From contig URKJ01000002.1 of assembly GCA_900548385.1 (NCBI GenBank), positions 62,001 through 126,000 of the forward strand: a DNA stretch of 64,000 bases. Direction: 5' to 3'. This DNA comes from an uncultured bacterium. Its GTDB lineage: Bacteria > Verrucomicrobiota > Lentisphaeria > Victivallales > UBA1829. This document shows, in pieces, positions 34,734 to 43,889 of this stretch. Below the pieces are notes generated by a model. That model saw only the letters and a list, made by a program, of their open reading frames with translations. It ran no database searches and had not been told where the DNA came from. The position numbers and the translations under genes were made by a program. Within the stretch, counting starts at the first letter, position 1, and every line of letters starts with the position of its first letter.

Positions 34734-36788
34734 TTATTTCACTTTGGAATAATCATACGCGTCCGAACGGAACGGATAAGCGGGAAGCCCTTCCCCGTTC
34801 TGAAAATTGCAGTCCCCGCGATAACCCGCATAGGCATAGCGGACATACTTCGGCTCCTTGACTTTCGGGGAGCTGACGATCACATCCCTGCCGTCGATTT
34901 TTGCATCCGCCCAGACAAACTTTTTGTCTGCGCCGGCGATTGCAAAGGCTCCGGGCGCTTTACCGTCGGAAGTCTTGAGCCCGCTGTCGGCGTTGGTGAA
35001 CTTGACCCGGACCGCGCCGTTTTCCGGAACAGCGGATGCAAAGAGCGGTCCCCGGCTGACGATTTTTTTCCCGTAGGCGATCCGTTCCGCCTCAAGAGCC
35101 AGGCGTTTGCCGACATCCTGCTTGTTCGCCGGGTGGATATTCGCCGCTTCCCCGATGTCGATTGTACAGGCAAGTCCGACGTTCGGGATATTCAACATCT
35201 GCTGCTGAATGTCGCGGGTCAGAGCGTATCCGGAAACATTGGTCGCATCGGCGGTCTGCCAGCTGTTGGCGCGCCGTGGTTCAAATCCGGCAAGCTGAAC
35301 GATCAGGAACGGCATTCCTGGATTGTTCCATCTTGCGCGCCAATCGGCGATCAGAGCCTTGTGGAGCGGATAATAATGCGGATTCCCGGCGTTGGAGCAT
35401 CCCTGATACCAGATCACGCCGCGAACCGGAAGTTTCGTCCAGCTTGCGACCATGCCGTTGTAGAGATTCGACTGGAACTGGTGGTTCTTGTAAGGAATCG
35501 AAATAAAGCCCGGCACACGCTTCCCGGCGGTCTCTTTTGCCGTGCAGACGAATTCGTCTTTCTGCTTCCATCCCTTGTTCAGAGCCATCCGGTTTTTCCC
35601 GGAGAACAGATTGCCGCGCTGGATCGTATTTGCCATGTGGCCGCGGCTGTCCCAGTAGAAATGTTCCGCACGGACGGCAAGAACGTTTGTTCCATCCTGA
35701 TTGAGCTGATCCGGTTTCAGGGTGACGCGAACGCTTTTCCGGGATTCGGGATCATGCGCTTCCCAACCGGCAATGCGTTTACCGTTCAGATAAACATCCG
35801 CTTTTTCTCCGGTCTTATTCATCGCAAGGAGAACGTTCTTCCCTTTCATGTTTTCAGGAAGTTTGAATCCGGTCCGGTACCAGCGGGCATAATATTTCCC
35901 CTGATATTCCACTTTGGCGGGCTTCCATGAAGTTTCATCCAGATCAACGGCCTCCCATCCCTGCGCATTGGCTTTCGCCCCGGCTCCGGCTTTTTCAAAA
36001 AGCGGATGCCACGCGGCCATTGCGTCGGCAAACCGTTTCGTTTCTTTCGCCTCATACTGTTTCTTGGCGGCGTCATCCATCTTGAAGCGGTTGATCGTTT
36101 TCAGATCGCTTTCAATTCCTGCGGCGGTGTAGCCGCTGTCGGAGATCCAGGGTTCGATTCTGGTTCCGCCCCAGGAAGCGTTGATCAGCCCGACCGGAAC
36201 GTCCAAATCCTGATTCAGCTTGCGGCCGAAGAAATAAGCGGTCGCACTGAAATAATGCGCGTTGGAAGGATCGCATTTGACCCATCCTTTCGCCTGGGAA
36301 TACTGTGCGGGCAACGGCTTGTTGTGCGAAGAGACCAAACGCTGAAACGCGTACCGGATTTCCGGATGTTTCGCATCGGCGACCTCTTTTTCGCAGTTTT
36401 CCGCACTCCAGCCGCGCCGGAATACCTTGCCGATCGGCATCTGCATATTGGACTGTCCGGAGCAGAACCAGACTTCACCGATCAGGACATCGTTCAGTAC
36501 GATGCTTTTACTGCCGTCGGAGATCCGGACCGTGTAATTGGTCTTTCCGGCTTTCATGGCGGGAAATTCCGCTTTCCATTCCCCGTTGTCTCCGGCTTTT
36601 GCCGTGACACTCCTGCCGTTGAATTCGACTTTGACCGTCGCGCCTTTGTCCGCCGTACCGAAAAACGTAATCGGTCTTTCCTGCTGAAGCACCATGTTCG
36701 AGGAGAACACGGGGTCCATCTTGAGATCCGCAACCGCCCCGGCGGCAAACAGTACCGCCGCGGCGAATGCCGTTAAAATTTTTCCCAT
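34734..36788 (-). CDS. Secreted sialate O-acetylesterase (SGNH hydrolase)
   Basis: 684 residues from ATG 36788, preceded by GAAAGG. Signal peptide MGKILTAFAAAVLFAAGAVA. SGNH motifs: EVWFCSGQSNMQMP (Ser113 in GQSNM), GVIWYQGCSNAG, and IDIGEAANIHPANKQ (Asp and His of block V). A galactose-binding jelly roll is inserted (about 270-400, with KTGEKADVYLNGKRI), as in the family. Removes O-acetyl groups from sialic acids or acetylated xylans; which one is not decidable here. Confidence 0.93.
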   Translation of the reverse strand: MGKILTAFAAAVLFAAGAVADLKMDPVFSSNMVLQQERPITFFGTADKGATVKVEFNGRSVTAKAGDNGEWKAEFPAMKAGKTNYTVRISDGSKSIVLNDVLIGEVWFCSGQSNMQMPIGKVFRRGWSAENCEKEVADAKHPEIRYAFQRLVSSHNKPLPAQYSQAKGWVKCDPSNAHYFSATAYFFGRKLNQDLDVPVGLINASWGGTRIEPWISDSGYTAAGIESDLKTINRFKMDDAAKKQYEAKETKRFADAMAAWHPLFEKAGAGAKANAQGWEAVDLDETSWKPAKVEYQGKYYARWYRTGFKLPENMKGKNVLLAMNKTGEKADVYLNGKRIAGWEAHDPESRKSVRVTLKPDQLNQDGTNVLAVRAEHFYWDSRGHMANTIQRGNLFSGKNRMALNKGWKQKDEFVCTAKETAGKRVPGFISIPYKNHQFQSNLYNGMVASWTKLPVRGVIWYQGCSNAGNPHYYPLHKALIADWRARWNNPGMPFLIVQLAGFEPRRANSWQTADATNVSGYALTRDIQQQMLNIPNVGLACTIDIGEAANIHPANKQDVGKRLALEAERIAYGKKIVSRGPLFASAVPENGAVRVKFTNADSGLKTSDGKAPGAFAIAGADKKFVWADAKIDGRDVIVSSPKVKEPKYVRYAYAGYRGDCNFQNGEGLPAYPFRSDAYDYSKVK

Positions 36789-36835
36789 TTTTCTCAGCCT
36801 TTCCAATTTGTTATTGTTATTACGGAGAATATGCA

Positions 36836-36864
36836 AGTATAGCCGGGAAATGCAGTATTGTCAA
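36836..36864 (-). promoter_or_regulatory. Promoter of the sialate O-acetylesterase gene
   Basis: Minus strand TTGACA (36864-36859), 17-base spacer, TATACT (36841-36836). Confidence 0.8.
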
Positions 36865-36978
36865 ACCGGAATCCGGATTTTATCGAAAAAATTGTACCGG
36901 AACAGATAATTTTCCGCACATCCGGAGAAATCAGCGGTCAAATGGCTGATATTTTCCCGATTTATTTTGTTTCCCGAT

Positions 36979-37007
36979 TTGCAGAATTCCGGTTTCTGTG
37001 GTACATT
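36979..37007 (+). promoter_or_regulatory. Promoter of galE
   Basis: TTGCAG (36979-36984), 17-base spacer, TACATT (37002-37007), 41 bases before the start codon. Confidence 0.5.
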
Positions 37008-37047
37008 TCCAACTCAGAACGAACGTTTCAAATCAGGAGGCAGAACC

Positions 37048-38019
37048 ATGCGCGTTTTTGTGACCGGAGGAGCAGGATATATCGGCAGCGCCTGCGCCGA
37101 ATATCTGCTGGACAGAGGGTATGAAGTAACCGTTTTCGATGACCTGATCACGGGGCATATCGAAGCAGTCGATCCGAGAGCCAAATTCATCAAGGCGAAC
37201 CTCGGCGACCGGGAAAATCTGATCAAAGTTGTCAAGGAAGGCAAATACGATGCCGTCATGCACTTTGCCGCCTTCTCGCTCGTCGGCGAATCCATGAAGA
37301 ACCCAAGCAAATATTTCAACAACAATCTTGCCAATGCGATCAATCTTGCCGATGCCGCTGTCGAAGGCGGAGTCAAGACCTTTGTATTTTCCAGTACGGC
37401 TGCCACATTCGGTGAACCGAAAGAGATCCCGATCCGGGAGGACGCCCCCCAGCTTCCCATCAATCCCTATGGCGAATCCAAGCTCTGCTTTGAAAAAGTA
37501 CTCAACTGGTACAGCCGGATTTACGGACTCAAATATGCCGCGCTCCGTTACTTCAACGCCGCCGGCGCAACCGGGAAATACGGCGAGGACCACAATCCGG
37601 AAACCCACCTGATTCCCATCCTGCTGCAGGTCGCTCAGGGGAAACGCGAAAAAGCCATGCTGTTCGGCGACGACTACGACACGCCGGACGGAACCTGCAT
37701 CCGCGACTACATCCACATTCTTGACCTCGCCCAGGCCCATGAGAAAGCGCTTTATGCTCCGGAAAGCGGGCATTACAACCTCGGAACCGGCAGCGGACTC
37801 AGCGTCAGGGAGATTCTGGAAACGGCACGCAAAGTGACCGGTCATCCGATCCCGGCGGAAGTCGTTCCCCGCCGTCCCGGCGATCCCCCGCGCCTGATCG
37901 CGGACTCCACCCGCGCCCGTCGGGAACTCGGCTGGAAACCGGAGTACGAAGATGCCTCGGCGATCATCGAATCCGTCTGGAAGTGGCTTGCCACCCATCC
38001 GAACGGGTATTCAAAATAA
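37048..38019 (+). CDS. galE: UDP-glucose 4-epimerase
   Basis: 323 residues from the ATG with AGGAGG upstream. NAD-binding VTGGAGYIGSACAEYL, catalytic SSTAATFG and NPYGESKLCFE (YxxxK), and RYFNAAGA. Interconverts UDP-glucose and UDP-galactose. The product may feed galactose from the hydrolases here into metabolism or supply cell-surface sugars. Confidence 0.96.
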   Translation: MRVFVTGGAGYIGSACAEYLLDRGYEVTVFDDLITGHIEAVDPRAKFIKANLGDRENLIKVVKEGKYDAVMHFAAFSLVGESMKNPSKYFNNNLANAINLADAAVEGGVKTFVFSSTAATFGEPKEIPIREDAPQLPINPYGESKLCFEKVLNWYSRIYGLKYAALRYFNAAGATGKYGEDHNPETHLIPILLQVAQGKREKAMLFGDDYDTPDGTCIRDYIHILDLAQAHEKALYAPESGHYNLGTGSGLSVREILETARKVTGHPIPAEVVPRRPGDPPRLIADSTRARRELGWKPEYEDASAIIESVWKWLATHPNGYSK

Positions 38020-38072
38020 ATCAAATCCGGTGCGGCGGTTTTCCCGCCGCACATCGTTTCAGGAACAGGAAA

Positions 38073-38624
38073 ATGGCGGAAAAATGGCATGAACTGGGAC
38101 CGTATACGGTCTTCGATTTTGAAACAACCGGGATGAGCCCGGTGCGCGACCGTCCTGTTGAAATCGGAGCGGTCCGCATTGAAACCGATGGTTCCATGTC
38201 GCGCTACACCTCGCTTATCAATCCGCAAATGCCGATCCCGCGCCGCGCGGTATCGGTTCACGGCATTACGGACGAAATGGTTTCCGGTGCACCGCCGTTT
38301 GAAGAAGTCGGTGCGCAATTTCTCGAATTTGCCAAAGACAGCAAGCTCGTGGCGCACAATGCGCGGTTTGACCTGGCATTTCTTCAGGAGAGCCTTCACC
38401 GCTGCGGTCTGCTGATCTGGAATGCGGGAGCCTACGATTCCATTGCAATCGTCCGTAAAGCGTTTCCGGGAATGCCGAGTTACAGTCTGCAATCGCTGCG
38501 CCTTTCGCTCTCTCTGGGCAGGGAAATATCCGGCGACGCCCATCGCGCCATGTTCGACGCGGAACTGACCGCGGAACTGTTCGGACTCGCGATGAACCGT
38601 CTTTATCAGGTTTATTCAAACTAG
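38073..38624 (+). CDS. DEDDh 3'-5' exonuclease (DnaQ/PolC epsilon-like)
   Basis: 183 residues from the ATG behind AGGAACAGG. Exo motifs: FDFETTGMSP (ExoI), AHNARFDLAFL (ExoII), HRAMFDAELT (ExoIII with His). It is stand-alone, without polymerase-binding tail, so it may be a DNA polymerase III proofreading subunit or an RNase T-like enzyme. Confidence 0.88.
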   Translation: MAEKWHELGPYTVFDFETTGMSPVRDRPVEIGAVRIETDGSMSRYTSLINPQMPIPRRAVSVHGITDEMVSGAPPFEEVGAQFLEFAKDSKLVAHNARFDLAFLQESLHRCGLLIWNAGAYDSIAIVRKAFPGMPSYSLQSLRLSLSLGREISGDAHRAMFDAELTAELFGLAMNRLYQVYSN

Positions 38625-38632
38625 CACTTCTC

Positions 38633-39169
38633 ATGGCCCGCCCGGAATTCATCATTTTAGCCGGACTTCCCGGCACAGGGAAAACGACTCTTGCCCGCCG
38701 TCTCGCGCGGGAACTTGCTCTGGTATACCTGCGGGTTGATTCGATTGAAGCGCCGTTCCAGCCGGTCTGTCCGGCAATGGGCGGAGAGGGGTATCAGGCG
38801 CTGCTCAATCTTGCCAAAGAAAACCTGATGCTCGGGCAAAGCGTGATCGCCGACACGGTCAATCCTCTGCATCGGACCCGCGCGATGTTCCGTTCTTTAG
38901 CGGAAGAAACCGGAGCGGAAGCCGTTCAATTCGAGTTGAAACTCAAAGATCCCGTCCTGCATAGAAAAAGAGTCGAAGAGCGGACTCCGGATATTCCGTC
39001 GCTCCGGCTCCCCGCCTGGGACGATGTTGTAAACCGTCACTACGAACCGTGGGATGAAGCACTGGACGGTCCGGCTTTCACGCTTTGGATGGATGATGGC
39101 GATTCCGCATTCCGGCAGGCGCTGTCCATTCTGCATTCCCGCGGATCACGGCACAATCCGGACGCCTGA
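38633..39169 (+). CDS. P-loop kinase of the AAA_33/zeta-toxin-like type
   Basis: 178 residues with Walker A LAGLPGTGKTTLARRL at the N-terminus and a lid RKRVEERTPD. Resembles small nucleotide or polynucleotide kinases; substrate unknown. It starts nine bases after the exonuclease stop, so the two may share a nucleic acid repair role. No strong ribosome site; translation is possibly coupled. Confidence 0.8.
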   Translation: MARPEFIILAGLPGTGKTTLARRLARELALVYLRVDSIEAPFQPVCPAMGGEGYQALLNLAKENLMLGQSVIADTVNPLHRTRAMFRSLAEETGAEAVQFELKLKDPVLHRKRVEERTPDIPSLRLPAWDDVVNRHYEPWDEALDGPAFTLWMDDGDSAFRQALSILHSRGSRHNPDA

Positions 39170-39173
39170 TCCG

Positions 39174-40283
39174 TTATCCGCGGAAACCGAGCCGTTTCAA
39201 AACCGAGTGTTCCGGGCTGGAAAGCTCACTGCTCTCCACGATCGCAAACGCAGGGAACTCCCGGCGCAGCGGATAACTGCCACGCTGTTTCTCAAACGTC
39301 TCCGGCGATTCACGCAGCCTCCGGTCATCCCTCCGAATGTCATACGACATTGTCACAGCCTCCGTCACGGATTTTACGTTCAGGAGTGAATGCTCCGGCT
39401 CCGGAACCCGCGGATACCAGCCTTTTATCTCCTCCAACCCGAAAAACTCCGCGACAGCCGCCACACTCGCAGCCGTTCCGTTTGCCTTGCCGTCCGTGGA
39501 ATAACCGGCGATATGCGGCGTGGCGAACTCCACCAGCTCCATCAGTCCGGCATCAATCCGCGGCTCATGCTCCCATACATCAAGCGCGGCTCCGCAGACC
39601 TCCGCATTCCGGATTGCCGCCTTCAACGCTTCTCCGCAAACGACTTCCCCGCGGGAGCTGTTGATGAGGAATGGTTTCCGTTTCAGACTGTGAAAAAACT
39701 CCGTCCCGGCAAGATGGAACGTCCGGTATTTTCCCTCACGCTGAAGCGGAACATGAAACGTGATGAAATCGGCTTCTTCACAAATTTGTTTCAAAGAAAC
39801 AAAACCGTTTTCCCCGGAATCCTTGCGCGGCGGATCGTTGAGCAGAACCCGCATTCCGAGAATATCCGCAACCTTTGCGACTCTTGAACCCACATTTCCG
39901 ACGCCGACGATCCCGACCGTCTTCCCGGCGAGTTGCTCCCCGCAGTTTTCCGCATGAACCAGCAGAAGCGACGTGATGTACTGCGCCACCGAATCCGCAT
40001 TGCATCCGGGCGCATTCGTCCAGACAATGCCGTGTGATTCGCAATAACTGCGGTCGATATGGTCAAATCCGATCGTCGCCGTTGCGATCAGCCGCACAGC
40101 CGTGCCATCGAGCAGTTCCGCATTGCACGCCGTCCGGGTCCGGGTAATCAGCGCATCCGCATTCATCAGATCATTCCGGGTGATCGCGCCGCCCGGCAGC
40201 AGACGGAGATCCGTCAATTCCGCAAGCGGAGACTCCCGGAGAAACGGGATCTTGTCGTCCGCCACAATCCTGATTTTATTCAT
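39174..40283 (-). CDS. pdxB: Erythronate-4-phosphate dehydrogenase
   Basis: 369 residues from ATG 40283. D-2-hydroxyacid dehydrogenase fold: TIGFDHID, VGIVGVGNVGSRVAKVA (NAD site), FHVPL, LINSSRGEVV (Arg), ALDVWEHEP (Glu) and TPHIAGYSTDGKANG (His), the last being PdxB-like. Second step of the DXP-dependent pyridoxal phosphate pathway. Convergent with the P-loop kinase gene (four bases between). Confidence 0.93.
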   Translation of the reverse strand: MNKIRIVADDKIPFLRESPLAELTDLRLLPGGAITRNDLMNADALITRTRTACNAELLDGTAVRLIATATIGFDHIDRSYCESHGIVWTNAPGCNADSVAQYITSLLLVHAENCGEQLAGKTVGIVGVGNVGSRVAKVADILGMRVLLNDPPRKDSGENGFVSLKQICEEADFITFHVPLQREGKYRTFHLAGTEFFHSLKRKPFLINSSRGEVVCGEALKAAIRNAEVCGAALDVWEHEPRIDAGLMELVEFATPHIAGYSTDGKANGTAASVAAVAEFFGLEEIKGWYPRVPEPEHSLLNVKSVTEAVTMSYDIRRDDRRLRESPETFEKQRGSYPLRREFPAFAIVESSELSSPEHSVLKRLGFRG

Positions 40284-40334
40284 AAATCGTAATCCGTATT
40301 GTTGAAAATTAGCAGTTTTCATGTATTGTACAGC

Positions 40335-40760
40335 ATGAAAACGAAATTCGCCACTCTGATTGCACTCTTTTTTCTGATTTTATCTTCGCAGGCCGAAGAG
40401 CAGGACGTTGTGCACCGTTATACCGCCGGTGCGGACAGCTTCTACCGCCGCACGTTGAGCCGTATTGCCGAAGGTTGGGTCGGAACACGGGAAAACTTCC
40501 GTTTTGCCCTCCAATCCCTGAAAGATAAAGCCGTGACGGCGGAGCGGGAGGCAAAGGCTCGCGCCAGACTCACCTATGATAATGTTCGCACGGAGACTGC
40601 GCGGAAGACGCGGCAAATTGCCGATGATACGCGGGAAAAGATCGCAGAAACCGGAGAAAAAGTCCGCAACGATGTTTCCGCACAGATCCGCAAAACCGGA
40701 AACAACGTAAAAGAACGTGCGAAACAGGGTGTCTGCGATGTCAAAAATTCTGATTGGTAA
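40335..40760 (+). CDS. Small secreted coiled-coil protein
   Basis: 141 residues with signal peptide MKTKFATLIALFFLILSSQAE. The mature part (about 60-135) is a charged helix with repeated apolar spacing (AEREAKARARLTYDNVRTET, TREKIAETGEKVRNDVSAQI), similar in style to YtxH/apolipoprotein-like repeats. Divergent from pdxB and overlaps the next gene by 23 bases. Function unknown; perhaps an envelope-associated helper. Confidence 0.75.
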   Translation: MKTKFATLIALFFLILSSQAEEQDVVHRYTAGADSFYRRTLSRIAEGWVGTRENFRFALQSLKDKAVTAEREAKARARLTYDNVRTETARKTRQIADDTREKIAETGEKVRNDVSAQIRKTGNNVKERAKQGVCDVKNSDW

Positions 40761-42303
40761 TGCTTCCGTCATCGACGGTTCCGGCACGCCGCGATTCCCC
40801 GGCTGGGTACTGATTGAAAACGAGCGGATACGAACGGTCTCCCGTACTCCGTTGAACAGGGAAGACGCCCGGTTCGTCAATGCCGACGGACTGATTCTCG
40901 CCCCCGGATTTATTGACGCCCATGCGCATTCGGATCTTTCGCTGATTGCGGAACCGGAAGCGGAAGGCAAGATTTCCCAGGGGATCACCAGCGAAATTTC
41001 CGGCAACTGCGGGCTCTCCACCTTTCCGGTTCTGACACCGGAAGTCCGCTCGCATCTGGAAAAACTCTACCGCATTTATGAAGTCCCGCTGACATGGCAT
41101 GACTTTTCCTCTTATACCGATGCGGTCGCCGCGGCACATCCTGCGGTCAACGCGGGTTTTCTCTGCGGACACAACACGTTGCGCGCGAACGTTTTCGGAT
41201 ACGCACCGGCAGGCGGCACTCCGGAAGAGTGGCACCGGGAACGGGAGCTTCTGCGGGAATCGCTGGAACAGGGCGCACTCGGTCTCTCCTCCGGACTGCT
41301 CTATACGCCCGGAAAATTTGCCCCGCCGGAAGAATTGCACATCATCGCCTCCGCACTCCGGGACTTCGACGCACCCTATGTCACTCATCTCCGGAGCGAG
41401 GGGGATCGTCTTCTGGAATCCGTGGAGGAAGCGATGAACATTGCCCGCGCAGGTTCCGGCAGACTGCACCTGAGCCATCTGAAAACAGCTCAGCCGCGCA
41501 ACTGGCATAAAATCGACGGACTTCTGAACAAAATAGCCGCGGCACAAACCGGAGGTCTCCGGGTTACTGCCGACCGCTACCCTTACAGATACGGTCAGAC
41601 GAGCCTGAGCGTGATTCTTCCGCCACCTTACGACAGCATGACGGACGCGGCGATCCAGCAGGCTCTTTCCGCCTCTCCGGCGGAATGCCGCCGTATCGCA
41701 AAGGTTCTCGCCGGAATGACGATCGACTGGCAGAAGATCATTCTCTGCTCAACCGCTCTTCCCGGCATGATGTGTTATGCCGGACGCACTCTTGCAGAGA
41801 TTGCCGGTCTTCTTCAGCGCCCTGCCCCGGAACTCTGCACGGAATGGCTGAGCCGCGATGCGGTTGGGACCATGGCGGCGTTCGGCGGTCTTTCCCCGGA
41901 GAATCTCCGGCGGATCATCCTGCAGGATTACACCTGCTGCGGAACCGACGAAACAGCCCGTCCCTGTTCGGAGCGGATCGGCCGCAGCCACCCCCGCGGT
42001 TTCGGTTCGTTTCCCCGCTTCATCCGCTTATGCCGACAGGCGGGCCAGCCATTGGAAACGGTGATCGCGCGCCTGACGTCTCTTCCGGCGCGGATTTTCT
42101 CTCTTCCTGACCGGGGAATGATACGCGCCGGATTCTACGCGGATCTTATATTATTTTCCGAATCGGAATTGTCCGACCGTGCAGACTTCCGGACACCGCA
42201 TGCCGTTTCGTCGGGCCTCCATTCGGTTTATGTAAACGGAACATTATCCTTTTCCGGCGGCCGGATTTGTGCCCGGCAAGGGAAAATCCTGAAAAAGTGC
42301 TGA
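40738..42303 (+). CDS. N-acyl-D-amino-acid deacylase family amidohydrolase
   Basis: 521 residues from ATG 40738. Metal-dependent amidohydrolase: APGFIDAHAHSD (His62, His64), GHNTLR, SSGLLYTPG, VTHLRSEGD, LHLSHLK, and GTDETARPCSERIGRSHPRG with the later Asp-rich DLILFS strand. Usual D-aminoacylase length. Frees D-amino acids from N-acyl forms or acts on related D-amino acid dipeptides from peptidoglycan. Cytoplasmic. Confidence 0.9.
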   Translation: MSKILIGNASVIDGSGTPRFPGWVLIENERIRTVSRTPLNREDARFVNADGLILAPGFIDAHAHSDLSLIAEPEAEGKISQGITSEISGNCGLSTFPVLTPEVRSHLEKLYRIYEVPLTWHDFSSYTDAVAAAHPAVNAGFLCGHNTLRANVFGYAPAGGTPEEWHRERELLRESLEQGALGLSSGLLYTPGKFAPPEELHIIASALRDFDAPYVTHLRSEGDRLLESVEEAMNIARAGSGRLHLSHLKTAQPRNWHKIDGLLNKIAAAQTGGLRVTADRYPYRYGQTSLSVILPPPYDSMTDAAIQQALSASPAECRRIAKVLAGMTIDWQKIILCSTALPGMMCYAGRTLAEIAGLLQRPAPELCTEWLSRDAVGTMAAFGGLSPENLRRIILQDYTCCGTDETARPCSERIGRSHPRGFGSFPRFIRLCRQAGQPLETVIARLTSLPARIFSLPDRGMIRAGFYADLILFSESELSDRADFRTPHAVSSGLHSVYVNGTLSFSGGRICARQGKILKKC

Positions 42304-42321
42304 AAAAACGCGATTTGCGAC

Positions 42322-42349
42322 TTGACATTTAGCAAAAACGGCGTATATT
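42322..42349 (+). promoter_or_regulatory. Promoter of the tRNA-Gly/tRNA-Tyr transcript
   Basis: TTGACA (42322-42327), 16-base spacer, TATATT (42344-42349), 16 bases before the first tRNA. Confidence 0.8.
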
Positions 42350-42365
42350 TTGCTTCATACCTCAA

Positions 42366-42439
42366 GCGGGTGTAGTTCAATGGTAGAACATCAGCCTTCC
42401 AAGCTGATTGTGAGGGTTCGATTCCCTTCACCCGCTCCA
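42366..42439 (+). tRNA. tRNA-Gly (anticodon TCC)
   Basis: Acceptor GCGGGTG / CACCCGC, D arm GTTCAATGGTAGAAC, anticodon stem TCAGC with loop CTTCCAA, T arm GAGGGTTCGATTCCCTT. The CCA end is encoded. Confidence 0.97.
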
Positions 42440-42442
42440 ATC

Positions 42443-42527
42443 GGTGGGATTCCCGAGCGGCCAAAGGGGGCAGACTGTAAATCTGCTGTCGCTGACTTCG
42501 ATGGTTCGAATCCATCTCCCACCACCA
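42443..42527 (+). tRNA. tRNA-Tyr (anticodon GTA)
   Basis: Class II tRNA with long variable arm: acceptor GGTGGGA / TCCCACC, D arm TCCCGAGCGGCCAAAGGGG, anticodon stem GCAGA with loop CTGTAAA, variable arm TGTCGCTGACTTCGA, T arm. The CCA end is encoded. Three bases after tRNA-Gly. Confidence 0.97.
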
Positions 42528-42539
42528 TCTCAGATTTTC

Positions 42540-42562
42540 GCCGTCCATTGGACGGCTTTTTT
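42540..42562 (+). terminator. Terminator of the tRNA pair
   Basis: GCCGTCC / GGACGGC stem with three-base loop, followed by TTTTTT. Confidence 0.9.
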
Positions 42563-42675
42563 ATTACTTTTGAGCGTAAAAACGCCTTTTTCAAATCTCG
42601 GACTTACACCAACAAAATGGTGGCGGGATTTTCATGATACCCATTTGATGCACAAAATCCTCTGCCGACAGAGGT

Positions 42676-42794
42676 GTAAAAATGGGAAAGAATTACGAAA
42701 CGGAACGTTCTATTTCAGGATGAGAGTTCCGGCAGTTTTCAGGAAACAGCTCGGCATATCCGAAATCAGGCATGTTCTCAACATGTACATATAA
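42676..42794 (+). pseudogene. N-terminal scrap of a tyrosine-recombinase integrase
   Basis: One frame reads LRNGTFYFRMRVPAVFRK followed by QLGISEIRHVLNMYI and a stop. The pattern 'yyfRxRVPxxfRxxLGxxEIRxSL' is typical of the first 40 residues of phage-type integrases. No core-binding or catalytic part follows. It lies about 150 bases downstream of tRNA-Tyr, a usual integration site. The rest of 42528-42926 shows no gene. Confidence 0.6.
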
Positions 42795-42926
42795 GAATTT
42801 GATCCATCTTTTCATCGACAGCCAACTGATTGGAAATTAAACATACAATAAAATAAGTGAACTCTTCGTTCTATTGACAGGAACTGAAATCAATCAAAAT
42901 TCACAAATAAACGGATGGAGGTAACA

Positions 42927-43889
42927 ATGAGAACATTTATGCATCCAGCTCTTGCAGTGCTGTGTCTTGCCGCCACAGGCATAACCGTTTCCGCTGCTCC
43001 GAACAATGGAGCCCGGCAATTCCGCTACAGTACTACTGTTGAAAAAGAACGCCCCCAGTTGAATGAGGCTACAAAGCGTTTGATTCAAGCCTATCGCCGC
43101 AATCCGTCAGAAGAAAATGAAAAAGCCCTGCGTATACAGATCGGAAAAAATTATGATGCAGTACTGGCAAAAAAGAAAGCCAAGCTGGAAGAATTGAAAC
43201 GCACCGCAAGACATGACTTCAAAATTAAGGAGATGGAAGATATCGTCAATGAGCTGATTCAAAACCGCGAACAGCGTATCACCCAAAGTTTGAAACGTTT
43301 TACCGATCCCCGTCTGCGTCCGGGGGCGCGTCAAACTGCCGATGGTTATCTGCCGGTGCTTGGAGCCGCACAAAACGTATCAATCGCCTATGCTCCCGTT
43401 ACGAATGCCGAGTATGCAAAGTTTGTAAAAGCAACCGGGGCAAAAGCTCCCGGCGATTGGAAAAATAACAGCATGCCGGCAGATAAAGCCAATCATCCAG
43501 TCGTAAATGTTTCTTTCAGTGATGCCCAGGCATATTGCAACTGGTTGTCAAAAAATGACAAAAACGTCCGATACCGTCTTCCCACAGAGATCGAATGGGA
43601 GCTCGCTGCCGGACACATGCCCAAAGATGCGGATTTCAACTGTGGAGAAAATGATGGAACAACACCTGTCAACGCATATTCAAAAACGCTCTCTGCTTGT
43701 GGTGCGATTGACATGTGGGGCAATGTTTGGGAGTGGACTGCCACAAACAGACGAAACAACACCAAAGCGATCAAAGGTGGTTCGTGGAAATCCCCAAGAA
43801 CCAGTTGCAGAACGGAGCAAAAGGACGAAGCACGCAAAGCGTCTGTCAGATATGCCGACGTCGGCTTTCGTGTGGTACGCGAAAAATAA
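42927..43889 (+). CDS. Secreted formylglycine-generating-enzyme-fold (SUMF1) protein
   Basis: 320 residues from ATG 42927 with GGAGG upstream. Signal peptide MRTFMHPALAVLCLAATGITVSA; a charged helical stretch (about 45-125) follows; the FGE-sulfatase fold takes up about 130-320: PVTNAEYAKFV, HPVVNVSFSDAQAYCNWLS, RLPTEIEWELAA, MWGNVWEWTA, IKGGSWKS and VGFRVVR. The Cys pair of true formylglycine-generating enzymes is not evident in the last strand, so it is more likely a binding or structural relative. Composition is more AT-rich than genes on either side. Confidence 0.85.
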   Translation: MRTFMHPALAVLCLAATGITVSAAPNNGARQFRYSTTVEKERPQLNEATKRLIQAYRRNPSEENEKALRIQIGKNYDAVLAKKKAKLEELKRTARHDFKIKEMEDIVNELIQNREQRITQSLKRFTDPRLRPGARQTADGYLPVLGAAQNVSIAYAPVTNAEYAKFVKATGAKAPGDWKNNSMPADKANHPVVNVSFSDAQAYCNWLSKNDKNVRYRLPTEIEWELAAGHMPKDADFNCGENDGTTPVNAYSKTLSACGAIDMWGNVWEWTATNRRNNTKAIKGGSWKSPRTSCRTEQKDEARKASVRYADVGFRVVREK

